Positions 1 to 10,442 are shown, counted from the stretch's first letter. The stretch is DNA of 64,000 bases from Penelope pileata (GCA_013396635.1 WBMW01004965.1:1839295-1903294); one strand, 5' to 3'. Numbers and translations are program-made. The notes: generated by a model not told the origin, from the letters alone.

Positions 1-21
1 ATTTAGAAGTCAGGGGATATC

Positions 22-332
22 TTTATTAATATCTGCAGCTAAGGGTGTTGTGCTGCTGGGCCAACCCCTGTGCCAGGAGGGAGCTCTGGCCTCCCCTGCC
101 CCTGGGGCTGGCAGGGATGTGAGCGATGGTCTCTATCTCAGGGCCGTTTTCTCCCACCCTTGTGAGCGCTGAGGGGCTGATGCAGGAGTACTTCATTGAC
201 CCTGTGCATGCCAACCAGGCACAACAAGTGGGGAAACTGATTTCCAGTTCACAAGAACACTTGTTGGATGTAGAAATGGAGGTCAGAAATGAACGCAGAG
301 GTGTTGAGATGGCTCCAATGTGTACAGAACAG
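22..332 (-). other. possible 3'-terminal exon with poly(A) signal
   Basis: On the minus strand an AATAAA hexamer (27 to 22) follows directly on the TAA stop of an open frame that runs from about 349 down to 26. A pyrimidine-rich AG acceptor lies at 334-333, so a terminal exon could run from 332 to beyond the window edge. I recognise no domain in the roughly 100-residue translation. The plus strand is also open over 126-338, which weakens the coding argument. The cleavage site and GU-rich element would lie outside the window. This is inference from signals only. Confidence 0.12.
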
Positions 333-349
333 CTGTAGGTGGAGGCCAT

Positions 350-2469
350 TGGGTAGCAGGAGGGGCTGTGTTGTTGGCAGGGTGCAGCTGGAAGCTTGTG
401 TGGGAAACTGTCCTACACGGGTTGTGGGATCCAGGAAACCCCCTGATGAAGTGAGTGTGCAGTTGGCTGGGAAAGCTCTGCACCAGTGGGGCTGAGGATG
501 GCCTATCCGTCACTCGTCATTGCTCTTATCTCTGTTGTGCACGGAAGAATTGGCTTTTGAAAAGGCTTTAGGTGATATATTTCCTCTCCTCCTCTGCATA
601 TGTACTGGAAGTTGCTTGGAGAAAGCTTTGTGTTTGTTGGTGGCATGTGAAACAGTATCTTCCAGGAAACTTCAGAAATATTTTATGAAGTGTAGCAATA
701 AAAATATCCATGTGGTGCAGCCCATGCAAAATAACATCTTTGGCTAGGAGCAGTACATACAGTTTCTATAGTGTAGCTCTTTCACAAGAAAACCTCTTGC
801 AGATGGATTTCATCTCTCTGGTATTTGAATATCCATTACCCAACCCCAAACAGCTTTCCTAGGGCAGTTGTAGAAGTAGCTATCTGTGACAGAACTTTCC
901 AGCTCGGATCACTGCTCTGTGCTCAGGTTGGTGCTGCCAGCTTGGCTCCAGCTCCGTGCTTCTGGCTCTGCTCCCAGGAGCCCCCAGCAGCCATGCTGAG
1001 CCCCTTAACTCCAGCCACGGGCCCCATCTGCAGGGCTGGAGCCTGGTGGTCCTGATGGGACGCGTGGGGCTGGGGCCATGGGGAAATCCAGCTGGGGAGG
1101 TTTCCTTTGCTTCCTGAGAGACCTCACCAGGATGATCAGAGCCACCTCTGAAGAGAAGATTGGAATGCAGTCTTGATACAGCAGAGCTCTATTAATTAGT
1201 TAGGATGGGTTCTGCTTTGTAGCTCCTGCTGCTGTGCTCTGCCAGGAGCTCGTTATGTGCTTGACAAGAACCCTTGTGTGGCAGCAAGTCCCTTGCTTCC
1301 CTGCTGGTGTTCTGAGGTCTTGGGGTGTAAGGGTGGACAGGATGTGAGAGAGGCTGGCTTGCCCGAAGGACAAACCGGGCAGCTCTTCAGGGCTGGCATT
1401 CCGAGATCTGATGTGGGATCGTATGCAAATCAGCCCTAATGCATGTTAATTACCGGGAGAGTTACATACTTTGCTTGGTTCCTTTTTGGCAACTTGTGCA
1501 ACTGTGTTTTTGTATACCTGGCACTTGAAGCATTTGATTTAAAAAATAATAATCCTCTGTAATTACAATTGCTTTATTAAAGGTTGCAGGGCCTGTGTGA
1601 TCTCTGTAGTAAAACTTTATGAATTCCTCTATCTAGACAGTCATCTCCTGGCTCTTGCTCCAAAAGAGCAGCACGTGGTTTACTCACCACTCATGCGAGC
1701 CCACTTGCCAGCCTTTCCCAGCCTGGCTCCCGTGACTTCTAGGAAGGTGATGAGGACTGTGCGTGTTGCCCAGGATGTCTGTGGGTGCGACCCCAGCTGT
1801 CAGTTTGACTTATTCCTGATGACTGGCTTTGGAGGTAGCTTCCCCTCTCCTGCTGAGCAGCTTGGACACAGCTCAGGGCTGCAGAGCAAAGCTTCAGTGG
1901 AGGTTTGCCCTGGCACTAGCTGCAGAGTGCCCCTGAGAAGTCCCACAGTCAGAAAGGGCTTTTGTGCCCGACCTGAACAGGGCTGGGGGCTCAGGGTGCC
2001 CTTGTCCCACCTTTTGGGGACAATTGCTTTGTATCCTCACCCAGCCCTGTGGGTGCGCAGGAGGAGAGCTCTGGGCACCTGTGACAGGATCCAGCCTATG
2101 CCCAGCTCTACTGCAACCCCTTCTACAAACCCCTGCCCCCCAAGCTCTCCTGCATGCAATGCTCCCTTCTCATCGTTTCTGTTTAACGGTGCGACCTGCA
2201 GGAGCCCCAGCTGCACCTGCATGGCCTCAGCTTGCTTCTGTACTTGGTCTGAGCAGTTGGTTTCTTTTTTTTTACCATAACTCAGCTGGAGGAACAGCTG
2301 ACTTTCCCAAGCCCTCCACAGTGGGTTTGTCCCGTGTGGCTCTGCGGACGCGTCATGCCTGGGGCTGGCAGGCTGCCGGTGACGAGCGCACGAGCGATAG
2401 CGGTTTGGAGCCCCGGTGCCCGTTTCCACTGGAGCTACAATCGCTGGCTCCGTGACAGGTTTCCTGTCC
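350..2469. other. no gene recognised
   Basis: This stretch is unique-looking, mixed-composition DNA. The longest open frame in the window (1597-2280 plus, 227 codons) lies here. It has no recognisable domain, no CpG-rich start region and no suitable splice signals, and the minus strand is open over part of it (2037-2477), so I treat it as chance. A fair minus-strand donor (GTGAGT) lies near 1681-1687 with a pyrimidine-rich acceptor near 1740, but one of the three frames between them is closed and nothing identifies the segment. Confidence 0.5.
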
Positions 2470-2490
2470 TGACTCATAGCTGCTGAGTCA
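2470..2490. promoter_or_regulatory. inverted pair of AP-1/MARE-type sites
   Basis: TGACTCA at 2470-2476 and TGAGTCA at 2484-2490 are exact reverse complements separated by 7 bp. The right copy extends to TGCTGAGTCA, half of the extended Maf recognition element. bZIP dimers (AP-1, NF-E2, small Maf) bind these heptamers. The paired arrangement next to an AT-rich, conserved-looking block suggests an enhancer element, but occupancy cannot be known from sequence. Confidence 0.3.
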
Positions 2491-2780
2491 CATTCAATTT
2501 TATCGCCCTTTGAAGGGAAATGGCTTTTGGTCTCAGTTTTCTTTTGCTATTATTTTAACGTATCGCAACGTTTAATAAGTTTTGGTTCACAGTTTTTATT
2601 TTTGCTATTAACACTCTTCCAGTTTCAGGCTGGCTGCTGCAGCAGCATAATTGCCTGTTGGGCTGTGAGCTGGAGTAACTGTCGTTGAAGTCATTGGGAT
2701 AATTATTGGAGTGATTTGATGTAACAATTCCTGTTTCTTTCTTCACCCTTGGCCAATGATAAATGATTTAGAGGAAGGTA
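2491..2780. promoter_or_regulatory. candidate conserved noncoding element
   Basis: An AT-rich, low-repeat stretch with several homeodomain-like ATTA/TAAT cores and a CCAAT box (GGCCAATGA near 2751). It has little CpG and no sustained plus-strand reading frame. Its texture is that of vertebrate conserved noncoding elements. No alignment was possible, so the call rests on composition and motif density only. Confidence 0.22.
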
Positions 2781-3122
2781 TAAAGCCTGCACAATGGATC
2801 TATCCAAAATGTGTGCCCAAAGGAAGTGTTTTTCCAAATTAGGAGGCAATATATCCCTTATCCTTCTGTGCTTGTTGCTTCCACTGCTGATTTTTGTGTT
2901 TTAGCGGCATTCAAAACTTGTATAGGTCTGGTCTTAATGAATTACCCAGGTCACAGACAGCATGTTCTGCGTGCTTCAATTTTACAACAGTACTAATGGG
3001 AAGTGGACTTGTACTGTTTTCTCCCGCTCATCTGGCAACAGAGAAGCCTGTTGGGGTGGATTCTCCCCGGCGCTGTGGGGTACGGGATGACTGTGATGCT
3101 GTGTTACTGCCAGGGGATGCGG

Positions 3123-3282
3123 TGCCAGCGCTCAGGGAGCGGCTGGAAGAACTTCCTTGGTTCAGTGAACTTAGCATCAGGCACATAAGGGACTTCTGGC
3201 AGACACTGTGGTGTGTACCTCTGTAGTCTGACATGGTTATGTGTTTCGAATCACAGCGGTTTTTTAATTTATTTATTTTTTG
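3123..3282 (+). repeat. block A, first copy of a 160-bp duplication
   Basis: These 160 bp recur at 3870-4029 with only two mismatches visible (near 3129 and near 3275). The second copy starts exactly after the N at 3869. After the shared run of Ts the two copies diverge abruptly: this one continues into GC-rich DNA at 3283, the other into 4030. Near-identity and the gap boundary point to an unmerged assembly overlap or a second allele rather than an old duplication. Confidence 0.9.
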
Positions 3283-3651
3283 CCCGCCAGCAGCAGCCGC
3301 GGCTTTTCTTTCCTGGCTAATCGCTGATAAAACAGGAAGACCTTGATCATCCCTTTTGACATGAATAACGATGTTATCTCCTGTGATGTATGACCCAGAG
3401 CCAGATAATGTCCTCTGGCAGGCCTTTTTTCTCATGAGATGTAAAATACAATGATTATGTTACAAGGGGGAGATAAAGTGGCACAATCTTCACTAGTTCA
3501 AATAACTAATTGAAGCAGGAACTAGTGGAAATGGCTTCCTTTGTTCCCCAGCCATTGTTGATATAACAGTGCTTATAATGAAAGCCGAGGCTGTTGCCCT
3601 CTTTCTCTTTTTTTCTTTCTCTTCTCTATTTTTTTTTTCTCTCTTTAAACT
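3283..3651. other. segment between blocks A and B, starting GC-rich
   Basis: This segment is present once. Its first 20 or so bases are CpG/GC-rich (CCGCGG at about 3297), then it becomes AT-rich, with a 50-bp pyrimidine tract at about 3597-3646. A 9-bp perfect inverted repeat (CACTAGTTC / GAACTAGTG, 3491-3499 and 3519-3527) lies inside. No gene is seen. The GC-rich left edge fits the right shoulder of the CpG island found at 4130-4368. Confidence 0.4.
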
Positions 3652-3868
3652 CGAGTGCTTTCTCTTCTGCTTCCTCCTCCGTTTCCCCGGGGGAGCTGAG
3701 GACGGCGGTGATTTCTAGCACGGGTCCCGTTCCCCAGCAAAGCTGTGTGTGTGAGCGTCGGGAGGATGCAATCAATACAGAGCTCTCAGTCTCTGCTTCC
3801 CCAGAGGACTTTTGAGAATGGGAAAATTGAGACCAGTGCTCTCCAAACCATAATTACACTTTTTTTTT
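3652..3868 (+). repeat. block B, first copy of a 217-bp duplication
   Basis: These 217 bp recur at 4370-4586 with no mismatch that I can see. This copy ends exactly at the N at 3869, and the other copy starts exactly after the N at 4369. The contig that ends here and the contig that begins at 4370 therefore overlap by 217 bp and could be joined directly. Confidence 0.92.
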
Positions 3869-3869
3869 N
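3869..3869. other. assembly gap marker (single N)
   Basis: A single N after a run of nine Ts, between block B (first copy) and block A (second copy). True gap length is unknown and may be negative, because both flanking contigs overlap sequence elsewhere in this locus. Confidence 0.95.
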
Positions 3870-4029
3870 TGCCAGAGCTCAGGGAGCGGCTGGAAGAACT
3901 TCCTTGGTTCAGTGAACTTAGCATCAGGCACATAAGGGACTTCTGGCAGACACTGTGGTGTGTACCTCTGTAGTCTGACATGGTTATGTGTTTCGAATCA
4001 CAGCGGTTTTTTAATTTATTTGTTTTTTG
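3870..4029 (+). repeat. block A, second copy
   Basis: Near-identical copy of 3123-3282, beginning at the first base after the gap character. It forms the left third of a 499-bp contig (3870-4368) bounded by Ns on both sides. Its downstream neighbour is the CpG-rich segment rather than the 3283-3651 segment that follows the first copy. Confidence 0.9.
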
Positions 4030-4129
4030 TTAGTGTTCGAGGCATAAGGCACTGTGTTGCAACTCCCATTGGGCTTGTAGCTGAGACGAGGTGGGTAGGT
4101 TTCACTGCTGCTCTCAGATAGCAGGGGAG

Positions 4130-4368
4130 CTGCTCGAGGTGCTCCGGTCGGGAACGCGCTCCTAGTTCGGGAGCGAACAGCTCTGAACTCAGGGGAGGCC
4201 GCTCGACAGCGCAGGGTCTGGGTGCACGGCGATCCCAGAGGCTGAGCTCTGCTCCAGCAGACGGCACAGAGCGGGGAATGGGGGAGGCCGGGCGGTGCCC
4301 CCGGGGCCCCCAGCGCTGCCTGAGCCCCGTCCCGGCCGCCCGCTGCCGCCCGGCCCCGCGCAGGTGGG
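4130..4368. promoter_or_regulatory. CpG island, truncated by a gap
   Basis: About two dozen CpG dinucleotides are visible in roughly 240 bp. GC content rises steeply toward the right edge, where the last 80 bases are almost all G and C before the N at 4369. CpG density of this kind is otherwise missing from the window and usually marks a vertebrate promoter and first exon. The last bases (CGCAG then GTGGG) could be a plus-strand splice donor. The sequence is lost at the gap, as often happens with GC-rich DNA. No first exon can be assigned to a named gene. Confidence 0.55.
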
Positions 4369-4369
4369 N
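4369..4369. other. assembly gap marker (single N)
   Basis: A single N at the GC-rich end of the CpG island. The next contig starts with the second copy of block B. Missing sequence here is probably GC-rich. Confidence 0.95.
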
Positions 4370-4586
4370 CGAGTGCTTTCTCTTCTGCTTCCTCCTCCGT
4401 TTCCCCGGGGGAGCTGAGGACGGCGGTGATTTCTAGCACGGGTCCCGTTCCCCAGCAAAGCTGTGTGTGTGAGCGTCGGGAGGATGCAATCAATACAGAG
4501 CTCTCAGTCTCTGCTTCCCCAGAGGACTTTTGAGAATGGGAAAATTGAGACCAGTGCTCTCCAAACCATAATTACACTTTTTTTTT
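4370..4586 (+). repeat. block B, second copy
   Basis: Copy of 3652-3868 that continues seamlessly into the unique sequence from 4587. It is the start of the contig running to the N at 18016. See the first copy for the argument that this is an unmerged contig overlap. Confidence 0.92.
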
Positions 4587-5613
4587 ATTTGCTTTCATTT
4601 TTTTTTTTTGTGGAAGCAACAAATCTAATTACCTGGCAGGGGTGGTCACTGGGAGTATATTGATATGTCAGTGTACAGTACTTAGCACAACTGAACTCAA
4701 ATATTAAAAGAGCAAAAGGAAAAAAGAGGGCCCCCTCGCCCCAGCCCTGGAGTAGCTTGGTGTGAAAAGCAGGAGGGGTGACAGCAGGCTTTGCACCAGG
4801 GGTGATGCTGCACAGTTCTGGTACATCATCTTGAAAGGTGTTGGGAGGGCTGATTGCTCACAGCCTGCTCTGACGGCTAGGAAAGCTGCTGTGACACGGG
4901 GCCTATCCTCCCAGGTGTGGCACCTGAGCCTCTTTGGACCAAGACTGGCTTCAAATGTGAAACTAGGATTCCTTGCTTTAATATATACACTGAGTAATGT
5001 CTGCCCCGCTTACGGAGCAGCATTAAATCTGAGCTCCTTGTCAGAGGTTATCCACTGCAGGCAGCACAGCTGTGGCAGGTGAGGAGCAGGCTGTGCTCTG
5101 ATGACTCGATAACCTGGACAGATGAAGTGGCAGAGACGTATCTGACCAGGTGGCAGGCATGCAGAATCTCAGAGGCTTGCTCCCAGCCACCTAGGAATAC
5201 AGCAACACCACGATGAGGTTAGACTCCAGCTATCGTGATCCTGGACTGTTGATGCTATTTAAAGTCTGACTCACTAAACTTTAATCTTATTGGGATTCAT
5301 TTGATGGCCCTTCTAGGAAAAGCCCTGGCTGTGCAGTGCAGGCTTGTTCTAGCCCTTCTTGGTCCCGGTGCTGTGGCCTCTGTGAAGCCAGCGAGTCTGC
5401 AGCTCTCCCCATCCCTGGGGTCTGGTCCTGTACAGCTCAGCTCCCACAGCTGCATGTAGCCCAGAAATCTCACCTTGGGCCCAAGGAGGTGATGAAAAGC
5501 AGACCATCAGCTAACAAAAAGTCTTTAACTGAATGGCTGGGCTTTGCAAGGCATTTGCATGATCCAACGTGTTTTATTGATGGATAACATATATATACAC
5601 ATAACAGTCTTGT
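4587..5613. other. no gene recognised
   Basis: Unique DNA. A consensus-like plus-strand donor (CAG|GTGAGG, about 5080) ends a 106-codon open frame from 4762, and a minus-strand donor (AAG|GTGAGA) lies near 5470-5475. Neither is paired with a convincing exon, and the translations are unfamiliar. Confidence 0.4.
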
Positions 5614-5642
5614 ACTTCCTAACACCAAATGTGTTAGGAAGT
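5614..5642. repeat. perfect 12-bp inverted repeat (hairpin)
   Basis: ACTTCCTAACAC (5614-5625) and its exact reverse complement (5631-5642) flank a 5-base spacer. The stem does not extend further, so it is too short for a typical pre-miRNA. It could be the core of a decayed palindromic element or a chance palindrome. Confidence 0.6.
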
Positions 5643-5954
5643 TTTTGCATTTGAGTTATGTGATAGTGAAGTGCAATCTTTCATCTGAGAACTGGGCTTG
5701 TGGTTTACTTAGTAGGAGTCCCTGGAAGAGCTGCAGATGGATGTTTGAAGCTGTAGATGCCCCCTCATGCCCCTTCTTTGCACCCACCCAAGCAGACCCT
5801 GACCTCTTCCCAGCAACTGGCAGCAGCGATGAGCATGGGCTGCTCTCATGCATGCCAGCCTCCTTGGTGCAAAGACACTGAGTCAGTTCCAAACCTCTTT
5901 GAAGATGAAATTGAACTCCCAAAGCACTGTCAGAGCAGTGTGAGGAAGCTCAGA

Positions 5955-6060
5955 GTTAGGCAGGAGCAGGGCACCTGGGTGCTATTAATGACAGAGCTGC
6001 TGCGTGACCTCGAGCAGCTCATGGTGCCTCTGAGTCACAGCTCTGCTTCTCCAATGCAGA
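5955..6060 (+). repeat. MIR/CORE-SINE relic
   Basis: The order of motifs follows the MIR consensus: a segment like 'caggagtcctgggttct', then 'gctgctgcgtgacctcgag' matching the GCTGTGTGACCTTGGGCAAG box, then a decayed 'gtgcctctgagt' matching GTGCCTCAGT. MIR-type SINEs were active early in amniote history, and scattered fragments persist in birds. Divergence is high, so exact ends are approximate. Confidence 0.5.
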
Positions 6061-8039
6061 ACACCCACTTCATTCTCAGGGGTGTCATACAGTGCCATTT
6101 TGTAATTAACCAGAGGCAGGAAAACACTTTCTGTGGTGTTAAGGCAGGGGTGCTGTGTTCTGAGCCCGCAGTGCTTGGCTGCACCCCATGGCTTCCAGAG
6201 GGGCTCTGTTCCCTGTGCGTGCAGGAAGCAGTGCTTGCAGAATTGGAACCCTTGTGCAAAGTTTTATGAGTTGCCACATGGCCACTGTGCAAATCAATTA
6301 CTGCAGTAGGTCGGTAATGAGACGAACTTACAGAACAGTTACTGATTCTACAGCAACTTGAGCCGATGCCAAGAAATGTGGGCAGCAATTAGCGGCTGCC
6401 TGGTGGGTCTGGGGCTTTCTGCTCAGTGCTGGGTCACAGCGGTTCTGGGATGGTCCTGACAGCGAGGTCAGAGCAGCTGCTGATTTCTGAAATATTTGTT
6501 TTGTGGTAGTCTCTGTTAGAGCCCCAGTTTAAAACCTTTCAGGTGTAAGTATAAAGCTTAGAAGCTTTTCCACAGCTCCACCCTTAAGAATGGGTTTAAT
6601 CCTTTTAACAAAGCTCTGATCTGACAGTTTATTTCGCTCTAGGCTTTAGCTTCAGTGGTTGCAGCCAAAACCTGACAAGTTCTTCTTGTTAATTCTGAAT
6701 GTATTATCCAGTGACAAATGTATCTCCCACTTATATGTGACACGGAGAATGAAATGCATATGATCAAATTTCTTATAGCTGGAGTGGGGCTGGTTGTTAA
6801 GAACATCTCCATATCTTTGCAGTATGACAGTCAATCCAAACCCATTCTTTTTCAGTAGCAGATCTCAGCCTAGTTTGGGACACTCATGATGGGTTGCAAT
6901 CTGCTGCCATCCTCTGCAGAGATTAAAGAAAGGCTAAAAATAAACCTGTCATTTTCCCTGGACATTTTCTTGTGAAATGCAGAGAGATACGTCACTAGAA
7001 TGCAAAGTAAATTCATATGGAATTTTTATGCTACTTTTTTTATGGACAGATGGAGTCACTGTCGTTTCTGGTTTCTCATTTCTAAATACAGCGGTGTTAT
7101 GTACAGCCTTCCACCTGAAAGTCTGAAAGCTTATCTTGGGAGCAAAAAGAAAAAATGGATTTTTACAGTAAAGCCAAAAAAGTTATTAATTCTTATAAGT
7201 TTGCCAATATCCAGGATGCAGACAATGTATTCGATCTTGGACCCCTTCTCTGCTAATAAAATATTGGTATGTGGATGAAATTCATTTTCTGGAATATATA
7301 ATGTGTCAGAAGTCTGCATTTTCTTCTATTTTTATTTATATGGGATTGATCTTTTCTAGTCATAGATTCACATCTGCAGGAGGATGGCACCTTGTCAGAG
7401 CACAGGGACTGATCCAGGAGAGCTCTGCCACACAGGGTGACCCTGCTGCTCACTTAACCCCCCCAGCTGATCTCTCACCATCTGGTCTGTGTGCATTGGA
7501 CTGGGCCAGTAACCCTCCAGCCAGTGCCAGCACTGCTTGATCCTTGAGAGCCCTGCATTGTCCAACCCTGTCGTTATTCCTGTGCTTTTCTGGGGCCATG
7601 CTGCAACCCTAAGGGCTGGTGATGTGTGTTAGTCACTTCTGGGTGTCTTTGAGGTGACTGTGCTGAGACCTTCCCCTTTCCTGAGGCAGTGCCAGGAACT
7701 GTGTGGTTGTGGTTGTGACAGACACACGAAGGAGAAATGCTCACAGGGGATGTCTCTGCCCCTCGGTGCCTTGTGTCGCTGCAGCCACACGCAGGAGGGC
7801 GATGGAGAAAGTCAATTTCCTGTGGAATTAGCCTGGCTGTTTCTCCAGGAAAGGTGGAATTTTAATGAAAGTGCTTATTAATGGATGAGCCCAGAGGGAA
7901 GTGGATTTGTGGCGAGGCCAGAGCTTTATAAGGAAACCTGACCTCGTAAAAGGCCACAAAAGATGCTTACAGGGCTGGAGTTGGTCTGCTCAGCAACGGG
8001 CTGCTGCTGCAGAGGGACAGTCTTCCTTTTCCCATAAAA
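6061..8039. other. no gene recognised
   Basis: Unique DNA without CpG clusters or long informative open frames. The longest frames (to about 117 codons, 6035-6388 minus) are unfamiliar. No interspersed repeat that I could place. Confidence 0.5.
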
Positions 8040-8220
8040 CGTGCATTAAGAGTGCCAACTAAGTTGGTTCTTTTTTATATCAGTCACAAAAACAGCAGGA
8101 GGTTTAGTTCCTGTCAAACTTTATGGGCCATTTACAAGGAGGCCTTCCCCCAAAGTATTTCACAGCCCAAATAAAAATAAATGGCACTGAAAAATTTTAT
8201 AACACAATGCACAAACTGTT
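8040..8220. promoter_or_regulatory. candidate conserved noncoding element
   Basis: AT-rich, CpG-poor, non-repetitive block containing CATAAAA and CCAAATAAAAATAAATGG type boxes and a CArG-like core. It has the texture of a conserved enhancer. Composition only; no alignment available. Confidence 0.18.
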
Positions 8221-10277
8221 GTGGTAGGGGGAAAATGTGCGCCGGAGACCTCTTCTCCCTCTCCTGCACAGAGGTATTAAAGGGGAATTTTAATTATTGT
8301 AACTTTTATGGCATTTTTCATTTTTAAGCATTAACGTAGTCTCAGCGTTGCCTTGGGATCTCTCCCAGGAAATTTCATCTTTATAGAGATGAGAAATGAG
8401 GTGGCAGAGGTGTGGTTCCATGCCCTGGTGAGGGGTGAGGGAATACCAATGGTGCAGTGGGCGTGAGGAGCGCTGGGTGGGGATGTGTTCCTTTGGGGCT
8501 TACATCTGTGGTGCTTCCGAGTCTTGTCCATGTGCCTGCTGAGTCCATCACTCCAACTCCTTCAAAATCCTGGGCTTAAAGGTGGGGTCTCAGGGCTTGG
8601 TTCAGGCTGATACAGTTGCACAGCTGCTGTGGAGATGCTTTTTCTCTTCATTTTTCTGCTCAAAAGGGCGGGTCAAAATGAAGGAGCTGCCTTCAACCAC
8701 CTCTAGGACCAGATGAAACGTCTGGGGAGGAACCAAGTGGTTCAGCTTACAGCGAGGAGTCGAGGAGTCTGCTCGCAGGCATAGCTGTGCTTTCTTCCAC
8801 GGAAGTTTTATCCTCTGCAGAGCCATGGGGAGGAAAACACTTCTGTCTCATGAGAAAAACAGCATCTAAATAACTGCTGGGAGAAGAGGGATTGGCTCTG
8901 GTGAATACTGTTATCAGAAACAGGCTGAGCAGTCACACTGCAGCGAGCCGTCCCTGCTGACGGCTGTGCCATGCAGCTCTGCTCGGTGAGCTGTTGCACT
9001 GCTGAACCCTCTGCATCTTGGTGCTGCATTTATCACAGCAACAGCTTTATTGGAGCAGTGGAACAACAGCTTGCTGCCACGGGAAGGGAGAGAAACACTC
9101 TACCCTTAGGCAACCAAATGGGCAGCGAGCAGAGATGTTTTCCAAACAGTTTCTCTTCCCTCTCTCAGCAGAGGGTTGGGTGGTGGAGCAGCAGTGCGAT
9201 TGTACCGTTGCTTCTTCAGATTGCACATCTGTTCAAAAATGACTGTGATGCTGAGATGCTCAGACAGTGAGAAAAGTGGGGTAAAATCAGCAGCATCTCC
9301 AAAATCATATTGGGAAACGAGCAAAAAAACCACTGACCTTGGGGGGGAAATAAAAAGAGGGTGGGGGGAGGGCAAGCAAACCAAAGCAAAGGAGGTTTGT
9401 TTGTTTTTGGCTTGTTTTCACATCCTCTCTAGTTCCCATTCTTTTCTGTACTTTCCACCCACGAGCTCTTCTACAACATGTTAATTTTTCAAGCCTCCAT
9501 TAATCTGCCATTCTGTCTCAGTGACATATCTGAGTGGCTCTCCTAATGCTGGCAGGCTCAGTTTGTGTTTGCTGTGATGCTGTATCAACCCTGGTTCAAA
9601 GTCAAGCTATCAACAACAGGACATGGCTTTGAAATAAGCCCCTGGGATAAACAGAGCTGTAAAGCAGTGATCTCTGCAATTCTGAATAACAATGTAGAAC
9701 AGGGAGACATCATTCCCCTCCTTGAGTACCTGTAACTTTATGATGCTGCTTTAAGACAGGGATGCACTATTGCAGGAACTCTGAATGCCGTAACACATCC
9801 AAATATCCAGGTGCTTTCTAGCTTGGATGACGGGCTGCAGGAAGGAACTGATCAGTGATGCAACGTGAGGCACTGCGCTGTGAACATGACTGACCAGATC
9901 CATCCCATGTTTAATTTGTTCTGGGCAACATCAAAGTGACTAAAATGCTGCTAATCTTCCTACCCTGAAGATGATGTCTGCTAACAGGGAGGTGTGAGGG
10001 AGGGGCCTATTAGAGTTTAGTTAAGGGAAAGGGGCAGCCATTACCCAGTGAGGAAGTACTGCTGTGAACTTCCTTGGTGCAGTGATGCCCTCTGAGCTCT
10101 CTGAACTGCAGCTGAGGGGTGTCTGATGGCGTTGGGGCTGTGCTCTGCTGCTCGACAGCACAGCAGTGTGTGGGTCTGGGGTCTGGCTGTGTGCTGGGTG
10201 GGCTGGAGAGGAGCATGGCCTCTGCCAAGTGCTCAGTGGGTGCAGAGAGCAGCAGCAGTCCATGTGAGGGGCACTGG
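8221..10277. other. no gene recognised
   Basis: Unique DNA with short unfamiliar open frames on both strands. The only structural feature is the G-rich tract listed separately at 9341-9372. Confidence 0.5.
9341..9372 (+). other. G-rich tract, possible G-quadruplex
   Basis: Four runs of at least three G occur within 32 bases (7, 3, 6 and 3 Gs) with loops of 11, 1 and 1 bases. One loop is longer than the usual 7, so folding is possible but not typical. No promoter features accompany it. Confidence 0.35.
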
Positions 10278-10307
10278 GGTCCATGCTGGGTCGGTCCATG
10301 CTGGGTC
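10278..10307 (+). repeat. 15-bp tandem duplication, two copies
   Basis: GGTCCATGCTGGGTC occurs twice in direct succession (10278-10292, 10293-10307) with no mismatch. It lies 25 bases upstream of the signal-peptide-like start at 10332. Confidence 0.8.
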
Positions 10308-10331
10308 CTCACCCATTTTCCTGCACATGGA

Positions 10332-10428
10332 ATGAAGATGTTGGTTCTTCTGCTGCTTTCTGCTTCCTGCCAAGCTATCAGCTCCCTGGCACCAGCAGGC
10401 AGAGCAATGGCATTTTCTGCTCTCCAAG
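10332..10428 (+). CDS. possible first coding exon of a secreted protein (signal-peptide-like)
   Basis: An ATG at 10332 (a second in-frame ATG at 10338) opens a peptide beginning MKMLVLLLLSASCQA. This has a short basic N terminus, a leucine-rich hydrophobic core and a small-residue cleavage motif, i.e. a textbook secretory signal layout. After 32 codons and one base the sequence reads AAG|GTAATC, a usable 5' splice site. Without splicing the frame stops four codons later at 10442. No TATA box or CpG island is seen just upstream, and I recognise no family. The same frame is open upstream from 10119 with no special character. A hydrophobic leucine run can arise by chance from CTG/CTT-rich DNA. 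Confidence 0.15.
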
Positions 10429-10442
10429 GTAATCAATATTGA

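Noticed and set aside
1597..2280. 227-codon plus-strand open frame, the longest in the window
   Set aside because: No recognisable domain, composition like translated noncoding DNA, overlapped by a 146-codon minus-strand frame, and no promoter or splice context. A frame of this length is unsurprising in 128 kb of two-strand sequence.
3028..3226. Protein-like frame ending a possible terminal exon in block A
   Set aside because: The translation is amphipathic-looking but unfamiliar and the acceptor is mediocre. Its presence in both copies of block A is explained by the assembly duplication.
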